DNA of 64,000 bases from Evansella caseinilytica. Its GTDB lineage: Bacteria; Bacillota; Bacilli; Bacillales; Salisediminibacteriaceae. Under the pieces are notes generated by a model. It was not told the DNA's origin. It searched no databases and saw nothing but the letters and a program-made list of their open reading frames with translations. Made by a program: the position numbers and the translations under genes. Shown one piece after another: positions 18,815-28,468 of the stretch. How positions within the stretch are numbered: the stretch's first letter is position 1; the number at the start of each line of letters is the position of its first letter. The DNA lies in contig NZ_FNPI01000003.1 of NCBI RefSeq assembly GCF_900107275.1, positions 292,807 through 356,806 of the forward strand, written 5' to 3'.

Positions 18815-19119
18815 GATAACGGTAATCCTTCTTTCTTCACGGAAGAGAGAAGGATTCATCCTGTACCGGATCCGAAGCAAAAAGGAAAGACAAGCGTTCG
18901 GGGCATGGCAGTCACAAGCAGCGCAGTGACACCGCCGGAGGACATACACCGCCTATGCTCCGTACGACTGGAATATCCTTTTACGAACGGTAACGGGGAT
19001 ACTCTTACGCAAACAACACGTGTGATAACATACATAGGATGAATCACTAAAAATGAAAAAGCCTGAAACGTACAAAAAGATCCTATTGTATCGTATATAA
19101 AAATAAAGGAGAGGATGTA

Positions 19120-19329
19120 ATGATTTTTAAAGTATTTTATCAACCGACCATCACCGAGGTACCGGTTCGGGAAAAAACGGATGCCTTGTATATTGAAGCC
19201 GAAACGGAGGAAGAAGTTCGAAAATTATTGGCCGACCGCAAGTATAATATCGAATTTATCACTCCATTAAAAGGGGAAGCACTGGCATACGAACAACAAA
19301 ACGAAAAATTTAAATTGGAGACTGTGTAA
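19120..19329 (+). CDS. rpoY: RNA polymerase epsilon subunit
   Basis: A 69-residue protein of the YkzG/RpoY family, a small auxiliary subunit of Firmicute RNA polymerase. It shows the typical IFKVFYQPTITEVPVREKT opening and the RKLLADRKYNIEFI middle. It starts behind AAAGGAGAGG. Only 3 bases separate it from rnjA, an arrangement conserved across Bacilli, which links transcription and RNA decay components in one operon. Confidence 0.95.
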   Translation: MIFKVFYQPTITEVPVREKTDALYIEAETEEEVRKLLADRKYNIEFITPLKGEALAYEQQNEKFKLETV

Positions 19330-19332
19330 AAA

Positions 19333-20997
19333 ATGAAGACAAAAAATCATCAAGTATCCGTATTCGCTCTCGGTGGATTAGGCGAAATCGGAAAAAACAT
19401 GTATGGAGTACAATTTCAAGACGAGATAATCATCATTGATGCCGGGATCAAATTCCCTGAAGATGAACTGCTCGGTATTGATTACGTCATTCCTGATTAT
19501 ACGTATTTAGTAAAAAATCAAGAAAAAATTAAAGGACTTTTCATCACTCATGGTCATGAGGATCATATCGGCGGGGTACCGTATCTGCTGCGGCAAATAA
19601 ATATTCCTATTTACGGCGGAAAATTAGCTCTGGCACTTATCCGCAATAAGCTGGAGGAGCACGGACTGTTGCGCCAGGCTATGTTGCATGAAATTCACGA
19701 AGACGAAATCATTAAGTTTCAAAAGACTTCCGTTTCCTTTTACTTGACGACTCACAGCATTCCCGATGCATACGGTATTGTCGTGAAAACACCTGCCGGA
19801 AACATCGTTCATACAGGAGATTTTAAGTTTGACTTTACTCCAGTAGGCAGTCCTGCCAATTTAACAAAAATGGCGAAAATCGGGGAAGAAGGCGTACTTT
19901 GCTTGCTGTCTGACAGTACGAACAGCGAAGTACCGGGATTCACCATGTCCGAGCGGAGAGTCGGGGAAAGCATCGAGCAAATTTTTCGTTCTGTGGAAGG
20001 CCGAATTATTTTTGCCACCTTTGCATCGAATATTTATCGCTTGCAGCAGGCTGTGGAAGCCGCCGTTAAGTACAGAAGAAAAATTGCCGTTTTTGGAAGA
20101 AGCATGGAATCCGCTATCAACATCGGTCTTGATCTCGGATATATCAAAGCGCCGAAAAATACGTTTATTGAACCGTCACAGCTCAATAAACTTCCGAATG
20201 ACCAGGTGGCCATCCTATGTACCGGCAGCCAGGGCGAGCCGATGGCAGCTCTTTCACGCATTGCTTTCGGCACGCATCGCCAAATTCAAATCATTCCTGG
20301 AGATACGGTTGTCTTTTCTTCGTCGCCGATCCCTGGAAACACGCTCAGTGTCAGCAAAACCATCAATCAACTGTACCGGGCGGGAGCCGAGGTCATCCAC
20401 GGCTCGTTAAACGACATTCACACTTCCGGTCACGGCGGACAGGAAGAGCAAAAATTGATGCTTCGTTTAATGAAGCCGAAATATTTTCTGCCGATCCACG
20501 GGGAATACCGCATGCTGAAAATGCACATTCAATTAGCCCAGGATTGCGGTGTCCTGCCGGAAAATTGTTTCATTATGGATAACGGTGATGTCCTTGCGCT
20601 CGATAAAAAAGAAGGCGGTTTAGCCGGAAAAATCCCATCCGGTTCGGTGTATGTGGACGGAAACGGCATTGGCGATATCGGCAATATCGTGCTGCGTGAC
20701 CGGCGCATTCTTTCGGAGGAAGGATTGGTCGTTGTCGTCGTCAGCCTGAACATGAAAGAGTTTAAGGTTTCCGCCGGACCCGATATCATTTCACGCGGTT
20801 TTGTTTATATGCGTGAATCTAGCGATTTAATCAATGAAGCGCAGACGAAGCTGGCAGCTCATTTAAACGAACTGATGGAACGCAAGACGACCCAGTGGTC
20901 CGAAATCAAAAACGAAATTACGGACATGCTTGGACCTTTCCTGTATGAAAAAACGAAGCGCAAACCGATGATCCTGCCAATCATCATGGAAATTTAA
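19333..20997 (+). CDS. rnjA: Ribonuclease J1
   Basis: A 554-residue beta-CASP metallo-beta-lactamase RNase, with 5'-to-3' exonuclease and endonuclease activity, central to mRNA turnover in Firmicutes. The metal motif [10 protein letters not shown] is at about 72-81. Further ligands lie in TGDFKFD, in the beta-CASP segment and in [17 protein letters not shown]. The length equals the B. subtilis protein. Second gene of the rpoY-rnjA operon; a family A repeat begins within 10 bases of the stop and supplies the first hairpin. Confidence 0.96.
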   Translation: MKTKNHQVSVFALGGLGEIGKNMYGVQFQDEIIIIDAGIKFPEDELLGIDYVIPDYTYLVKNQEKIKGLFITHGHEDHIGGVPYLLRQINIPIYGGKLALALIRNKLEEHGLLRQAMLHEIHEDEIIKFQKTSVSFYLTTHSIPDAYGIVVKTPAGNIVHTGDFKFDFTPVGSPANLTKMAKIGEEGVLCLLSDSTNSEVPGFTMSERRVGESIEQIFRSVEGRIIFATFASNIYRLQQAVEAAVKYRRKIAVFGRSMESAINIGLDLGYIKAPKNTFIEPSQLNKLPNDQVAILCTGSQGEPMAALSRIAFGTHRQIQIIPGDTVVFSSSPIPGNTLSVSKTINQLYRAGAEVIHGSLNDIHTSGHGGQEEQKLMLRLMKPKYFLPIHGEYRMLKMHIQLAQDCGVLPENCFIMDNGDVLALDKKEGGLAGKIPSGSVYVDGNGIGDIGNIVLRDRRILSEEGLVVVVVSLNMKEFKVSAGPDIISRGFVYMRESSDLINEAQTKLAAHLNELMERKTTQWSEIKNEITDMLGPFLYEKTKRKPMILPIIMEI

Positions 20998-21002
20998 CCA
21001 AT

Positions 21003-21288
21003 AGTGTTTGTTCAAAAAGATCGTTTTTTATCTTTTTGAACAAACACGTTGCAATGAGCCGTACTTCACTGAAATGCTGCGAGCTGTCTCATCGTGTCAT
21101 CGCGCGCGATGGCACTTGGATCGACGTCGGAGTTCTACTAGCAGAGGAAGAGACAATGAGTGAAGCCGGTGCATTCTTTTAAACCGGCTATGAGTGGTTT
21201 TCTCGTAGCCGGTTGCATCGGGCGGAACCATTGCCTTTTTAAACACGCACCAATAGTGTTTGTACAAAAAGTATTGAACAAACAAAGG
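21003..21288. repeat. Repeat family A, copy 3 (extended) plus a partial hairpin
   Basis: The terminal hairpin gtgtttgttcaaaaagat / atctttttgaacaaacac is at 21004-21047. A segment with GCAGAGGAAGAGACAATGAG follows, then the ACCGGCTATGAGTGG / CTCGTAGCCGG stem and the end GGCGGAACCATTGCCTTTTT. A second partial terminal hairpin sits at 21251-21285. It covers almost the whole rnjA-ktrC gap. Confidence 0.8.
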
Positions 21289-21331
21289 GTATGCCGAGTG
21301 CTAAACTGCGGCATACCCCTTTTTTTCAGCC
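21284..21331. terminator. Bidirectional terminator between rnjA and ktrC
   Basis: Stem GGGTATGCCG / CGGCATACCC followed by seven T. It serves ktrC or the upstream unit. Confidence 0.75.
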
Positions 21332-21395
21332 TGCCCCGCTTCAATGGCGATGAGACAGCCTTTCAAATGATAAAGACCAATCCGATAATCACAGC

Positions 21396-22067
21396 TTAAC
21401 CCTCGTCTTCATCAAACAACGATCGTTCCATTCGCTGAATGTCGGTATCGGCGCCGATCACAATGAGGATATCTCCTTGTTGGATGAAGTCATCCGCATT
21501 TGGCGACACATTGATCTCTTCCCCCTGCTTAATCGCCATGATATTACAGCCGTAATTGGCACGGATGTTTAGATCAACAAGGGATTTGCCAGCGACTTTT
21601 TTCCCTGCCATCAATTCAACAATGCTGTATTCGTCGGAAAGCTCTAAATAATCAAGCACATTTTTCGATACGATATTATGGGCAATTCTGATTCCCATGT
21701 CTCTTTCCGGATGAACGACGCGGTGCGCACCGATTTTATTCAGAACTTTTTCGTGGTAATCGTTTTGCGCTTTGACAGTGATACTTTTAACCCCTTGTTC
21801 TACAAGCATCAGCGTTGTTAAAATACTCGATTGAATATTGTCACCGATTGCAACAATAACGTGGTCAAAATTTCGGATTCCGAGACTTTGCAATGTATTT
21901 TCATCCGTTGTATTCGCTACAACTGCATGTGTTGCAATATTGGCAAATTTGCTGACTTTATCTTCATCCGTATCAATCGCAAGCACTTCCATCCCCTGTT
22001 TTGCCAGCGATTCACATACACTGCCCCCGAATCTCCCTAAACCGATTACTGCAAATTGTTTTTTCAT
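21396..22067 (-). CDS. ktrC: Potassium uptake regulatory subunit KtrC (RCK domain)
   Basis: A 223-residue cytosolic gating subunit of a Ktr potassium channel. The Rossmann motif GLGRFGGSVC (residues 8-17) and the acidic ribose-binding IDTDED are in the TrkA-N domain. The C-terminal half is a TrkA-C (RCK_C) domain ending in DILIVIGADTDIQRME. It works with a membrane partner (KtrD type) not encoded here. In B. subtilis ktrC also follows rnjA. Such subunits bind nucleotides and are targets of c-di-AMP. Confidence 0.93.
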   Translation of the reverse strand: MKKQFAVIGLGRFGGSVCESLAKQGMEVLAIDTDEDKVSKFANIATHAVVANTTDENTLQSLGIRNFDHVIVAIGDNIQSSILTTLMLVEQGVKSITVKAQNDYHEKVLNKIGAHRVVHPERDMGIRIAHNIVSKNVLDYLELSDEYSIVELMAGKKVAGKSLVDLNIRANYGCNIMAIKQGEEINVSPNADDFIQQGDILIVIGADTDIQRMERSLFDEDEG

Positions 22068-22206
22068 TTATTCCGTCTCCTCCACCTTTGACAACCAAAA
22101 TTCACCTTGTTTTTATCATAGCAAACGTTTTGACAGCGATGCAATCGTTTGTTACTAATTGACTCTTTTCTCAAGAACATTGCTCTGCAAACTTTTGCAC
22201 CATGAG

Positions 22207-22253
22207 GAGGGGGTGTCTCAAAAGGGAAAAACACCCTTTTGAGACACCCCCTT
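22207..22253. terminator. Terminator of ykuV, family C hairpin
   Basis: GGGGGTGTCTCAAAAGGG pairs with CCCTTTTGAGACACCCCC. Same sequence type as at 10095 and 39702. Confidence 0.85.
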
Positions 22254-22265
22254 GGATATCAAACG

Positions 22266-22712
22266 TCATTCATTGATACCCAGCACTCGGTTGACGCGCT
22301 TCGTCAACATGTTCATACCGCCGCTGCCAGCTTGAAAGTGGCGAAGCTTTCCTTCGTCATCAAACAAATAGTAACTCGGAACGTATTGATTTTCAAAAGC
22401 ATTCGTCAAAGTATGATTGTTATCTATGAAGATCGGCTGGCGGATATCGTGTTCTTCCGCCACTTTATTTATTTCCTCTAAATCCAAATCTTTCTCGGAG
22501 CGGGGCATATGTACGGCAATCACATTCAGCTTGTCTTTATACTTATCCCGAAACTCGTTTACATTCGGCATCGCCTTTTTACACATGCCGCAGCTAATGG
22601 CCCAAAAATGTATTAACGTCGGTTTTTCACCGATGAGTTCACCGCGGGTTACTTCCCCGTTTATCCAAGTTGTCGCACCTACCAATTCCGGAAGGGGTTC
22701 TCTTAACTTCAC
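22266..22712 (-). CDS. ykuV: Thiol-disulfide oxidoreductase YkuV
   Basis: A 148-residue thioredoxin-fold protein without a signal peptide, closely matching YkuV of B. subtilis (for example TLIHFWAISCGMCKKAMP and FENQYVPSYYLFDDEGKLRHFQAG). The active site is CGMC, and the cis-Pro is in YVPSYY. It is probably a cytosolic disulfide reductase. The start codon is GTG, 7 bases behind GAGGTGA. Divergent from ykuT. Confidence 0.92.
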   Translation of the reverse strand: MKLREPLPELVGATTWINGEVTRGELIGEKPTLIHFWAISCGMCKKAMPNVNEFRDKYKDKLNVIAVHMPRSEKDLDLEEINKVAEEHDIRQPIFIDNNHTLTNAFENQYVPSYYLFDDEGKLRHFQAGSGGMNMLTKRVNRVLGINE

Positions 22713-22960
22713 ACAATCACCTCATTTCACATCGTCGGCGGACGTTTAAACATGAAACACGCTTTTATTATATCGCAATTGTTTACAAATGACACCTTGA
22801 AACAAATAAAGCGTAGGATTAAATTTAATATTTAAGACAGTATTCGAAGATTTGAACGTTGAAAAAAGGACAATTGTGGTAAACTTGATAAGGAATCACC
22901 GTTTTTTCACAAGGAAATCTTTATAAAAAGTAGAAAAAATTGCGAAAGGAGCAGTTGTTA

Positions 22961-23815
22961 ATGACTGAGTGGATGTCAAAAATAGACTGGGCTGACATTT
23001 GGACAACGATTGTGACGGCAGCGCTGCAGCTGATTTTGATTTTAATAGTATATGTGGTTGTCCGCGCGATCGGGAAGCGGCTGATCACGAAAAGCTTTGA
23101 ACGCATGACAAAGCAGAAAAACATGTCGGCAGGAAGAGCGAAAACATTGGAAAAGTTAGCATTGAATATTTTTTACTATGTGTTGATATTCATCGTCGCA
23201 ACTTTTGTTATCGGCATTTTCGGGCTGAATGTGACAGCGTTGATCGCAAGTGCCGGCATTGCCGGGCTGGCTGTCGGTTTCGGCGCGCAAGGACTCGTCA
23301 GCGACGTTGTCACCGGCTTTTTTCTACTGTTGGAAAAACAAATGGAAGTGGACGAATATGTGACGATTTCCGGAATTGACGGCATCGTGGAGGAAGTCGG
23401 TCTACGAACAACAAAGCTGCGCGGATTCGACGGCACCGTCCATTTCATCCCAAACAGGGAAATCGGCAGCTTGAGCAATCATTCCCGGTCAACGATGCGG
23501 GCCCTCGTAGATATCAGTATTTCCTACGATGAAAATATCGATGAGACGATCGCCGTCCTGCAAAAAGTATGTGATCGCTTCGCCGCTGAAGATGAGGCCA
23601 TTAAAGAAGGGCCGAATGTCCTCGGTGTTCAAAGTCTTGGGGACAGTGATATCGTCATCCGCATCATCGCAAAAACAGAAAACATGGAGCAATGGGCCGT
23701 GGAAAGAAGATTGAAAAAGGCGTTGAAAGAGGCGCTGGATGACAACAACATTGAGATCCCTTTTCCTCACCAAGTGTACATTCAAAAAAGCGATCAAGGT
23801 AAGAAAAACGCTTAA
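22961..23815 (+). CDS. ykuT: Small-conductance mechanosensitive channel, YkuT
   Basis: A 284-residue MscS-type channel. Three membrane segments lie in the first 130 residues. The pore helix region has AGIAGLAVGFGAQGLVSDVVTGFF, with the Gly/Ala pattern of TM3, and the beta domain opens with EVDEYVTI. It releases solutes on hypo-osmotic shock. The ATG at 22961 lies behind AAAGGAGCAG. It is convergent with ykuS, as in B. subtilis. Confidence 0.93.
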   Translation: MTEWMSKIDWADIWTTIVTAALQLILILIVYVVVRAIGKRLITKSFERMTKQKNMSAGRAKTLEKLALNIFYYVLIFIVATFVIGIFGLNVTALIASAGIAGLAVGFGAQGLVSDVVTGFFLLLEKQMEVDEYVTISGIDGIVEEVGLRTTKLRGFDGTVHFIPNREIGSLSNHSRSTMRALVDISISYDENIDETIAVLQKVCDRFAAEDEAIKEGPNVLGVQSLGDSDIVIRIIAKTENMEQWAVERRLKKALKEALDDNNIEIPFPHQVYIQKSDQGKKNA

Positions 23816-23817
23816 TG

Positions 23818-23855
23818 AAAAGCTCAGCGGATGCGAAAACCGCTGAGCTCTGTGA
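23818..23855. terminator. Convergent hairpin between ykuT and ykuS
   Basis: AGCTCAGCGG pairs with CCGCTGAGCT. On the minus strand it is followed by TTTT, so it probably ends ykuS. Confidence 0.6.
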
Positions 23856-23886
23856 CCGGACAAACTGTCGGACGCTGTTTTTACGT

Positions 23887-24132
23887 TTATTGTCGGATGC
23901 GGGACTCAACTTCTTGACAAATTTCTTCTGCTGTACGGCCATGCGCATCGATAACCGTCCCTTCCATCGCAACATCCTGTATCCCCATGACATTGCGATC
24001 CTGACCGGTGATGACGCAGCAGTCACACTCTGCCGCATCCTGCTCCTGCCTTAGTTGGATGACATCATATCCTCTTTCCTGAAGTGCTTCCTGAACATCT
24101 GTCAATGACTGTTCAACTCCGATTTTTGGCAT
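23887..24132 (-). CDS. ykuS: YkuS, UPF0180 protein
   Basis: An 81-residue protein of the UPF0180 family. The opening [17 protein letters not shown] and the [18 protein letters not shown] middle are characteristic. Start behind AAGGGGG; the longer frame to 24183 lacks a site. The size equals the B. subtilis protein. No known function. Confidence 0.9.
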   Translation of the reverse strand: MPKIGVEQSLTDVQEALQERGYDVIQLRQEQDAAECDCCVITGQDRNVMGIQDVAMEGTVIDAHGRTAEEICQEVESRIRQ

Positions 24133-24240
24133 GTTTATGTACCCCCTTATTCCAAAATAAATGATCCAACATTTCCAGTACATTTTATAAGATAGCCAAA
24201 AATCACGAAGATATTCCGCTCAACAGGAAAAATGATGAAA

Positions 24241-24284
24241 GCGGGCGCCTCAGCAGGTTGCTTGCCCCTGCGAGACACCCGCCT
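24241..24284 (-). terminator. Hairpin downstream of the diaminopimelate deacetylase gene
   Basis: Imperfect stem: GCGGGTG/TCTCGCAGGG on the minus strand pairs with the CCTGCTGAGGCGCCCGC side. Weak T tail. Confidence 0.45.
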
Positions 24285-24293
24285 TGTTCACTC

Positions 24294-25430
24294 TTATTTA
24301 TTTAAGTAGTCAATCAATAAGTGAATCGCCGTGGCGATGGCCCGTTCATCCGGTTGGAGCTTAGACGAATGCAAACCGTATTCGCTCTCCACGCCGAGCC
24401 AGAACATGAAGCCGGGAATTTCCTCCAGGAAATAACCGAAATCTTCACCAGTCATCGCTTTTTCACTTAATGCGAAGGAAGCATGCGGCGATTTCTCTAC
24501 AAAGCGGATAAATTCCTCCGTCAAGGAAGGAGCATTGTATACTTGGCAGTAGTTTGCACCGTAATCGATGGCAGAAGTACAATCAAAGCTCTGTTCAATG
24601 CCCGCCACGATGCTTTCAATACGCTGCTTCACTTTCTGCATGGAATCCGTTGACAGCGTTCGAATCGTCCCTTCAATACGCGCTTGTTCAGCGATAATAT
24701 TTTGTTTCGAACCGCCGCTTATTTTTCCAATCGTCAACACCGCCGAATCCAACGGAGAAACGTTGCGGGAAACAACAGTATGAAGCTGTGTGATCAAGTG
24801 ACTCGCGGCAACGACCATATCGTTGGCGTGATGAGGATATGCCGCATGGCCGCCCTTCCCTGTCAAATTGATAAACAGCTCGCTTGTGTTGGCAAACAGC
24901 AGCCCCGGTTTTGTGGCAACGGTACCTGCCGGAAGCTCAGGCGCAATGTGCAGCGCGACGATCTTATCCGGCTTCCAGGCGCGGAACTCGTCCGACGCGA
25001 GCATCGGCTTGGCTCCACCCGGTCCTTCTTCCGCCGGCTGAAAGACAAACAACAAATTCTCTTTTGGTTGACGCTGGGAAAAATACGTCAGCACTCCTAA
25101 CGCGATGCTCATATGAAGGTCGTGTCCGCAAGCATGCATCATCCCCGGGTGCGCGGATGCAAAGGAAAGTCCCGTTTCTTCCTCCATCGGCAGACCGTCC
25201 ATATCCGTCCGGTAACCGATGGTGGACTCGGGTGCATCCCCCCGAAGCATCACAAGAATACCTGTACGCCACGGTTTTATTTCTAAAAAAGGACATGCGA
25301 GCCGCTCCAGATAGTTTAAAATATAGGCCTGCGTTTTTGTTTCCTCAAAGCCGATTTCCGGAATTCGGTGCAAATCACGGCGGATTTGTATAAACGGTTC
25401 TGCAGAAAATGTCGTCCCATCGGTACGCAT
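24294..25430 (-). CDS. ykuR: N-acetyldiaminopimelate deacetylase (YkuR)
   Basis: A 378-residue M20 metallopeptidase-fold enzyme that removes acetyl from N-acetyl-LL-diaminopimelate in the acetylase branch of lysine and peptidoglycan precursor synthesis. Metal motifs are [10 protein letters not shown] (near 111-120) and [14 protein letters not shown], and the dimerisation domain has [10 protein letters not shown]. Only 3 bases separate it from dapH, whose product makes its substrate, so the two form one pathway operon. Confidence 0.93.
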   Translation of the reverse strand: MRTDGTTFSAEPFIQIRRDLHRIPEIGFEETKTQAYILNYLERLACPFLEIKPWRTGILVMLRGDAPESTIGYRTDMDGLPMEEETGLSFASAHPGMMHACGHDLHMSIALGVLTYFSQRQPKENLLFVFQPAEEGPGGAKPMLASDEFRAWKPDKIVALHIAPELPAGTVATKPGLLFANTSELFINLTGKGGHAAYPHHANDMVVAASHLITQLHTVVSRNVSPLDSAVLTIGKISGGSKQNIIAEQARIEGTIRTLSTDSMQKVKQRIESIVAGIEQSFDCTSAIDYGANYCQVYNAPSLTEEFIRFVEKSPHASFALSEKAMTGEDFGYFLEEIPGFMFWLGVESEYGLHSSKLQPDERAIATAIHLLIDYLNK

Positions 25431-25433
25431 CTT

Positions 25434-26153
25434 TTATTCCTCGTTCAGCTTGCGTAATTCTTGCTTGATTTCTGTCTTTCCTTTTGTTTTTTCATCAATC
25501 TCTTTAATAACCCGGGCCGGTGTTCCGGCGACAACGGTATTCGGTGGCACATCCTCCGTGACGATGGCGCCAGCGGCGACCACAGCCCCCTGCCCGACAG
25601 TTACTCCTTCAAGAACGACGGCATTTGCACCGACGACAACCCCGTCTTCAATGATTACCGGCTTTGCTGACGGCGGCTCAATGACACCAGCAAGAACTGC
25701 TCCCGCACCGATGTGGCAATTTTTTCCGACCGTCGCCCTGCCCCCTAACACGGCGTTCATATCGATCATTGTTCCTTCACCGATCACGGCGCCGATGTTA
25801 ATTGCGGCTCCCATCATAATGACAGCGTTATTGCCGATATCCACTTGATCGCGGATAATCGCTCCCGGCTCAATCCGCGCATGAATGTTTTTCATATCGA
25901 GAAGCGGAATGGCCGAATTACGTCGGTCATTCTCCACGACGAAATCCTCAATTTGCCCTTCGTTCTCTTTGATTGCAGCGTGAATGTCCTTCCATTCTCC
26001 GAACAATACACCTGTATCTCCTTGAAGAAACGCTTTTGTTTTTGCGCCAAAATCAATGCCCGCTAATCGGCCTTTTATATGTACCTTTACTGGGGTAGAT
26101 TTTTCACTGTTTGAAATAAAGCTGATAATTTCATTAGCATCCATCATTTTCAT
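25434..26153 (-). CDS. dapH: Tetrahydrodipicolinate N-acetyltransferase
   Basis: A 239-residue left-handed beta-helix acyltransferase. The opening [19 protein letters not shown] is that of Bacillus DapH/YkuQ. About ten hexapeptide repeats (for example [20 protein letters not shown]) fill residues 90-205, with the extended [15 protein letters not shown] loop. It acetylates tetrahydrodipicolinate with acetyl-CoA. First gene of the dapH-ykuR operon; a candidate promoter lies 40-70 bases upstream. Confidence 0.95.
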   Translation of the reverse strand: MKMMDANEIISFISNSEKSTPVKVHIKGRLAGIDFGAKTKAFLQGDTGVLFGEWKDIHAAIKENEGQIEDFVVENDRRNSAIPLLDMKNIHARIEPGAIIRDQVDIGNNAVIMMGAAINIGAVIGEGTMIDMNAVLGGRATVGKNCHIGAGAVLAGVIEPPSAKPVIIEDGVVVGANAVVLEGVTVGQGAVVAAGAIVTEDVPPNTVVAGTPARVIKEIDEKTKGKTEIKQELRKLNEE

Positions 26154-26192
26154 CGCTGATTCCTCCTTGTTCTATCGTGTTTCACACATTTT

Positions 26193-26221
26193 ATCATAGA
26201 CATTCGCCGAAGAAAATGCAA
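26193..26221 (-). promoter_or_regulatory. Candidate sigma-A promoter of dapH-ykuR
   Basis: Minus strand: TTGCAT (26216-26221), 17-bp spacer, TATGAT (26193-26198). No lysine riboswitch sequence is seen in the short leader. Confidence 0.55.
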
Positions 26222-26374
26222 TGGATAAGAAATACGCAAGCAGCCGGGCGACAAACCGCATGCCGACTTCTGCCGAGTCACCAGCGTTTATAAACACATT
26301 TTGCCGCCCGACGCACAAAAAGCCGGACAGCCGCCGCTGCCCGACTAAAAGGGAGGTTTTTGAACACACTGCTA

Positions 26375-26971
26375 TCAGTTAGTAAACAATTTATCTTCGG
26401 TAAGCCAAATATAAAACGGCGCCGCATCTTCACTTACCCTTTCGATCATGATATCGAATTCGTTCCAGTTATATATTTCCATCCATAGTCCGTCCATTTC
26501 ATTGAACCCTGCCAAGACTAAATCGTCGCTCAGCATTGCCTCGGCTTCCGCCCATTGCTCCGCATCCGCATCGACAATGTCTCCAGATACGGCAATTGCT
26601 GAAATCCGACCGGTATCCGGGTTCACAAAGTACGTCGCTTTTTCATATGCGAAGAAATAGCCGCCTTCATACATTCCTTGCTCTCCCGGTTCCCCGGCTG
26701 TATCTAACAGCTTCGCTTTCGTATCACCTATCGCCAGATTATCCGTGAAAAACAACGACGTAATATACGAATCAGCTGATTCCGCCTCCGCTTCGCTCCG
26801 CCGAAGATTTCCTGCCGCCGGCGGTTTCGTCTCCGCTTGGTTGTCAACAGCTTGCTGTTCCGACTTCTGTGCCGTCTCCCTTGATTCCGAAGCGAAAGAG
26901 AAAGACCAATATGTAGTAGCCGTCAAAATGATGGCAGTTATGACAATAATGATGATACGATGTTTTTTCAT
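26375..26971 (-). CDS. Membrane-anchored hypothetical protein
   Basis: A 198-residue protein starting behind AAAGGAGGGA. One N-terminal membrane anchor (IIIIVITAIILTATTYW) is followed by a Gln/Glu/Ala-rich linker of about 45 residues. The extracytoplasmic domain of about 125 residues contains ITSLFFTDNLAIGDTKAKLL and GYFFAYEKATYFVNPDTGRI. I do not recognise the family. The domain's repeating strand-turn pattern recalls small secreted beta-rich domains. The upstream region carries an unexplained structured element (27144-27219). Confidence 0.7.
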   Translation of the reverse strand: MKKHRIIIIVITAIILTATTYWSFSFASESRETAQKSEQQAVDNQAETKPPAAGNLRRSEAEAESADSYITSLFFTDNLAIGDTKAKLLDTAGEPGEQGMYEGGYFFAYEKATYFVNPDTGRISAIAVSGDIVDADAEQWAEAEAMLSDDLVLAGFNEMDGLWMEIYNWNEFDIMIERVSEDAAPFYIWLTEDKLFTN

Positions 26972-27143
26972 CACAGTCCCTCCTTTGTATATAACCCCTT
27001 CGGAATCGCCGGTTGCCTTCCTCTCCGGCCCGGCGTACAAGAAAAATGAAATATTATTGTATAAAAATGGAAAAATACTTTTTTCCGCGGCATCCTGCAT
27101 TTGCATGAAATTTCTTCTTCTTTGACATACTATCAATAATAAA

Positions 27144-27219
27144 CGGGGTGAAGCTGTAAAAGCATGGCGTGACTTTCCAGCAAAGCTGCGCCATCCGGGT
27201 GGGAATCCCGGCCATCCCG
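27144..27219 (+). ncRNA. Candidate structured RNA with four-helix junction
   Basis: On the plus strand CGGGGTG (27144-27150) pairs with CATCCCG (27213-27219). Inside lie ATGGCG / CGCCAT (27164-27169 with 27189-27194), whose tip is CAGC-AAA-GCTG; a CCGGG-TGGGAAT-CCCGG hairpin (27195-27211); and a weak GCT/AGC stem. The closing helix has one G-U pair on the plus strand, which would be an A-C mismatch on the other strand. I cannot match it to a known riboswitch class with confidence. A CATACTAT element lies just upstream at 27126-27133. The remainder of 26972-27427 holds no gene. Confidence 0.4.
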
Positions 27220-27427
27220 CCAAATGATACTACATTTATTAAGACGTTTAAACAGCAGCAAAGGTTTCATTTAACAGCACTTTTCTAAGCCCGATATACA
27301 GCTATTTTTCGAATCCCGCTGCGCTATCTCGACATACTGCACAACCGGGGCATGAAAAAAAACGCCCGCCACGGCAGCAGCTGCCTAACACGACAAGCGC
27401 TTTTCACTTTACAGCACTTAAGCTTTC

Positions 27428-27991
27428 CTATACATTTCCATTCCTCTCGCCCAGCGGAGTGATGATCCCGTCCATACTGACGGCATTTTTTTGTTGCCGA
27501 TATGCCGCTAAATTTTCCGCCCCTTTTTTCAGCGACGTTTCGAGCAGCGTCTCTCGCTCACCGGAGTACTCCAAGAACGGCACCCCAAACCCGCACGACG
27601 CTTTCACCTTATCTACCTTTGCATAAATCATCTGCCGCGCTCCGGGAAGAAGCTCAAAATGACCAGCGAGGTCATCCCACGCGGCTGTTCCCGGTAAAAT
27701 TACCGTTCCCTTGCCGTAAAGTCGTAATATTAGCGGGTCACCTTCAAAGGCGACGAACATAAAAGTGATTCTCCCATTTTCTTTCAAATGGGCGCTCGTT
27801 TCGTTTCCGCTTCCTGTTAAATCCAAATAGGCAACCTCCGTCGGTGATAAAATACGGAGGGAATCATATCCCTTTGGAGAAAGATTCACATGCCCGCCTG
27901 CTGACAATGGAGCCGATCCGACAAAGAAAAGCCGCTGCTTTTTGATAAACGCCTCATGCGCTGGAAGCAATGCTGAAAATATCCTTCCCAT
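27428..27991 (-). CDS. Pyridoxamine 5'-phosphate oxidase-like protein
   Basis: A 187-residue protein with the split-barrel FMN-binding fold of PNPOx-like proteins. Typical parts are FVGSAPLSAGGHVNLSPKGYDSLRIL, VAYLDLTGSGNETSAHLKENGRITFMFVAF and CGFGVPFLEY. I take the ATG at 27991 behind AAGGGGAGG rather than one 9 codons upstream. The group includes flavin reductases and heme-binding proteins, so the exact activity is open. Confidence 0.82.
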   Translation of the reverse strand: MGRIFSALLPAHEAFIKKQRLFFVGSAPLSAGGHVNLSPKGYDSLRILSPTEVAYLDLTGSGNETSAHLKENGRITFMFVAFEGDPLILRLYGKGTVILPGTAAWDDLAGHFELLPGARQMIYAKVDKVKASCGFGVPFLEYSGERETLLETSLKKGAENLAAYRQQKNAVSMDGIITPLGERNGNV

Positions 27992-28254
27992 CCTTTTCCT
28001 CCCCTTTCGGTATTTCATTAAAAATTGCTTTCGTCCGCTTTATTGCTCTTTGACAAGTTTTTTGAAAAAAACAAAGCCTTTTCAAGACACAGTCATTTGT
28101 CAGAGTGGCTAGTTTATTTTCAATACCCTCACTTATTGCGTGAAGGGCAAAGCACTTTCGCTTACGGTCAAAAAAATAATCTGTTAGAAAAGAGCCTCAT
28201 TGAAAAGGGAGCATCCGTTATGGAGGGACTGCTGCTCCATTTATAGGATATCGA

Positions 28255-28390
28255 CTTCTATTTAGAAATAGAAGTAGGAATATTGCGAATTTTATCAACG
28301 CTAATGATCATGGGCATTCCCGGAGAAAAAACTCTCGCTGCTTCGGAGGTGACTCCATGAAGTGAAAATCAGCCATTTGAGTCACCTCCG
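28255..28390. repeat. Two perfect inverted repeats in a gene-poor gap
   Basis: CTTCTATTT / AAATAGAAG (28255-28274) and, 70 bases on, CGGAGGTGACTC / GAGTCACCTCCG (28344-28355 with 28379-28390). The surrounding 27992-28468 holds a 73-codon frame without a ribosome site and nothing else I can support. Confidence 0.6.
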
Positions 28391-28468
28391 ATAATGATCA
28401 GCCGCAGCTGTTTATGCGCAGTTGCCTATATCCCTTCGTTGCCGGCTTCCAGACGGACAATCAGCGCT

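Noticed and set aside
24684..25393. Overlapping plus-strand frames opposite the diaminopimelate deacetylase gene
   Set aside because: They mirror a well-supported M20 enzyme gene with intact motifs and lack ribosome sites.
26154..26374. Possible lysine riboswitch ahead of dapH
   Set aside because: The leader after the candidate promoter is only about 40 bases, too short for the aptamer, and its core sequences are absent.
28025..28246. 73-codon frame beginning with TTG
   Set aside because: It has no ribosome site. The product looks partly protein-like, so a remnant is possible, but there is not enough to call a gene.
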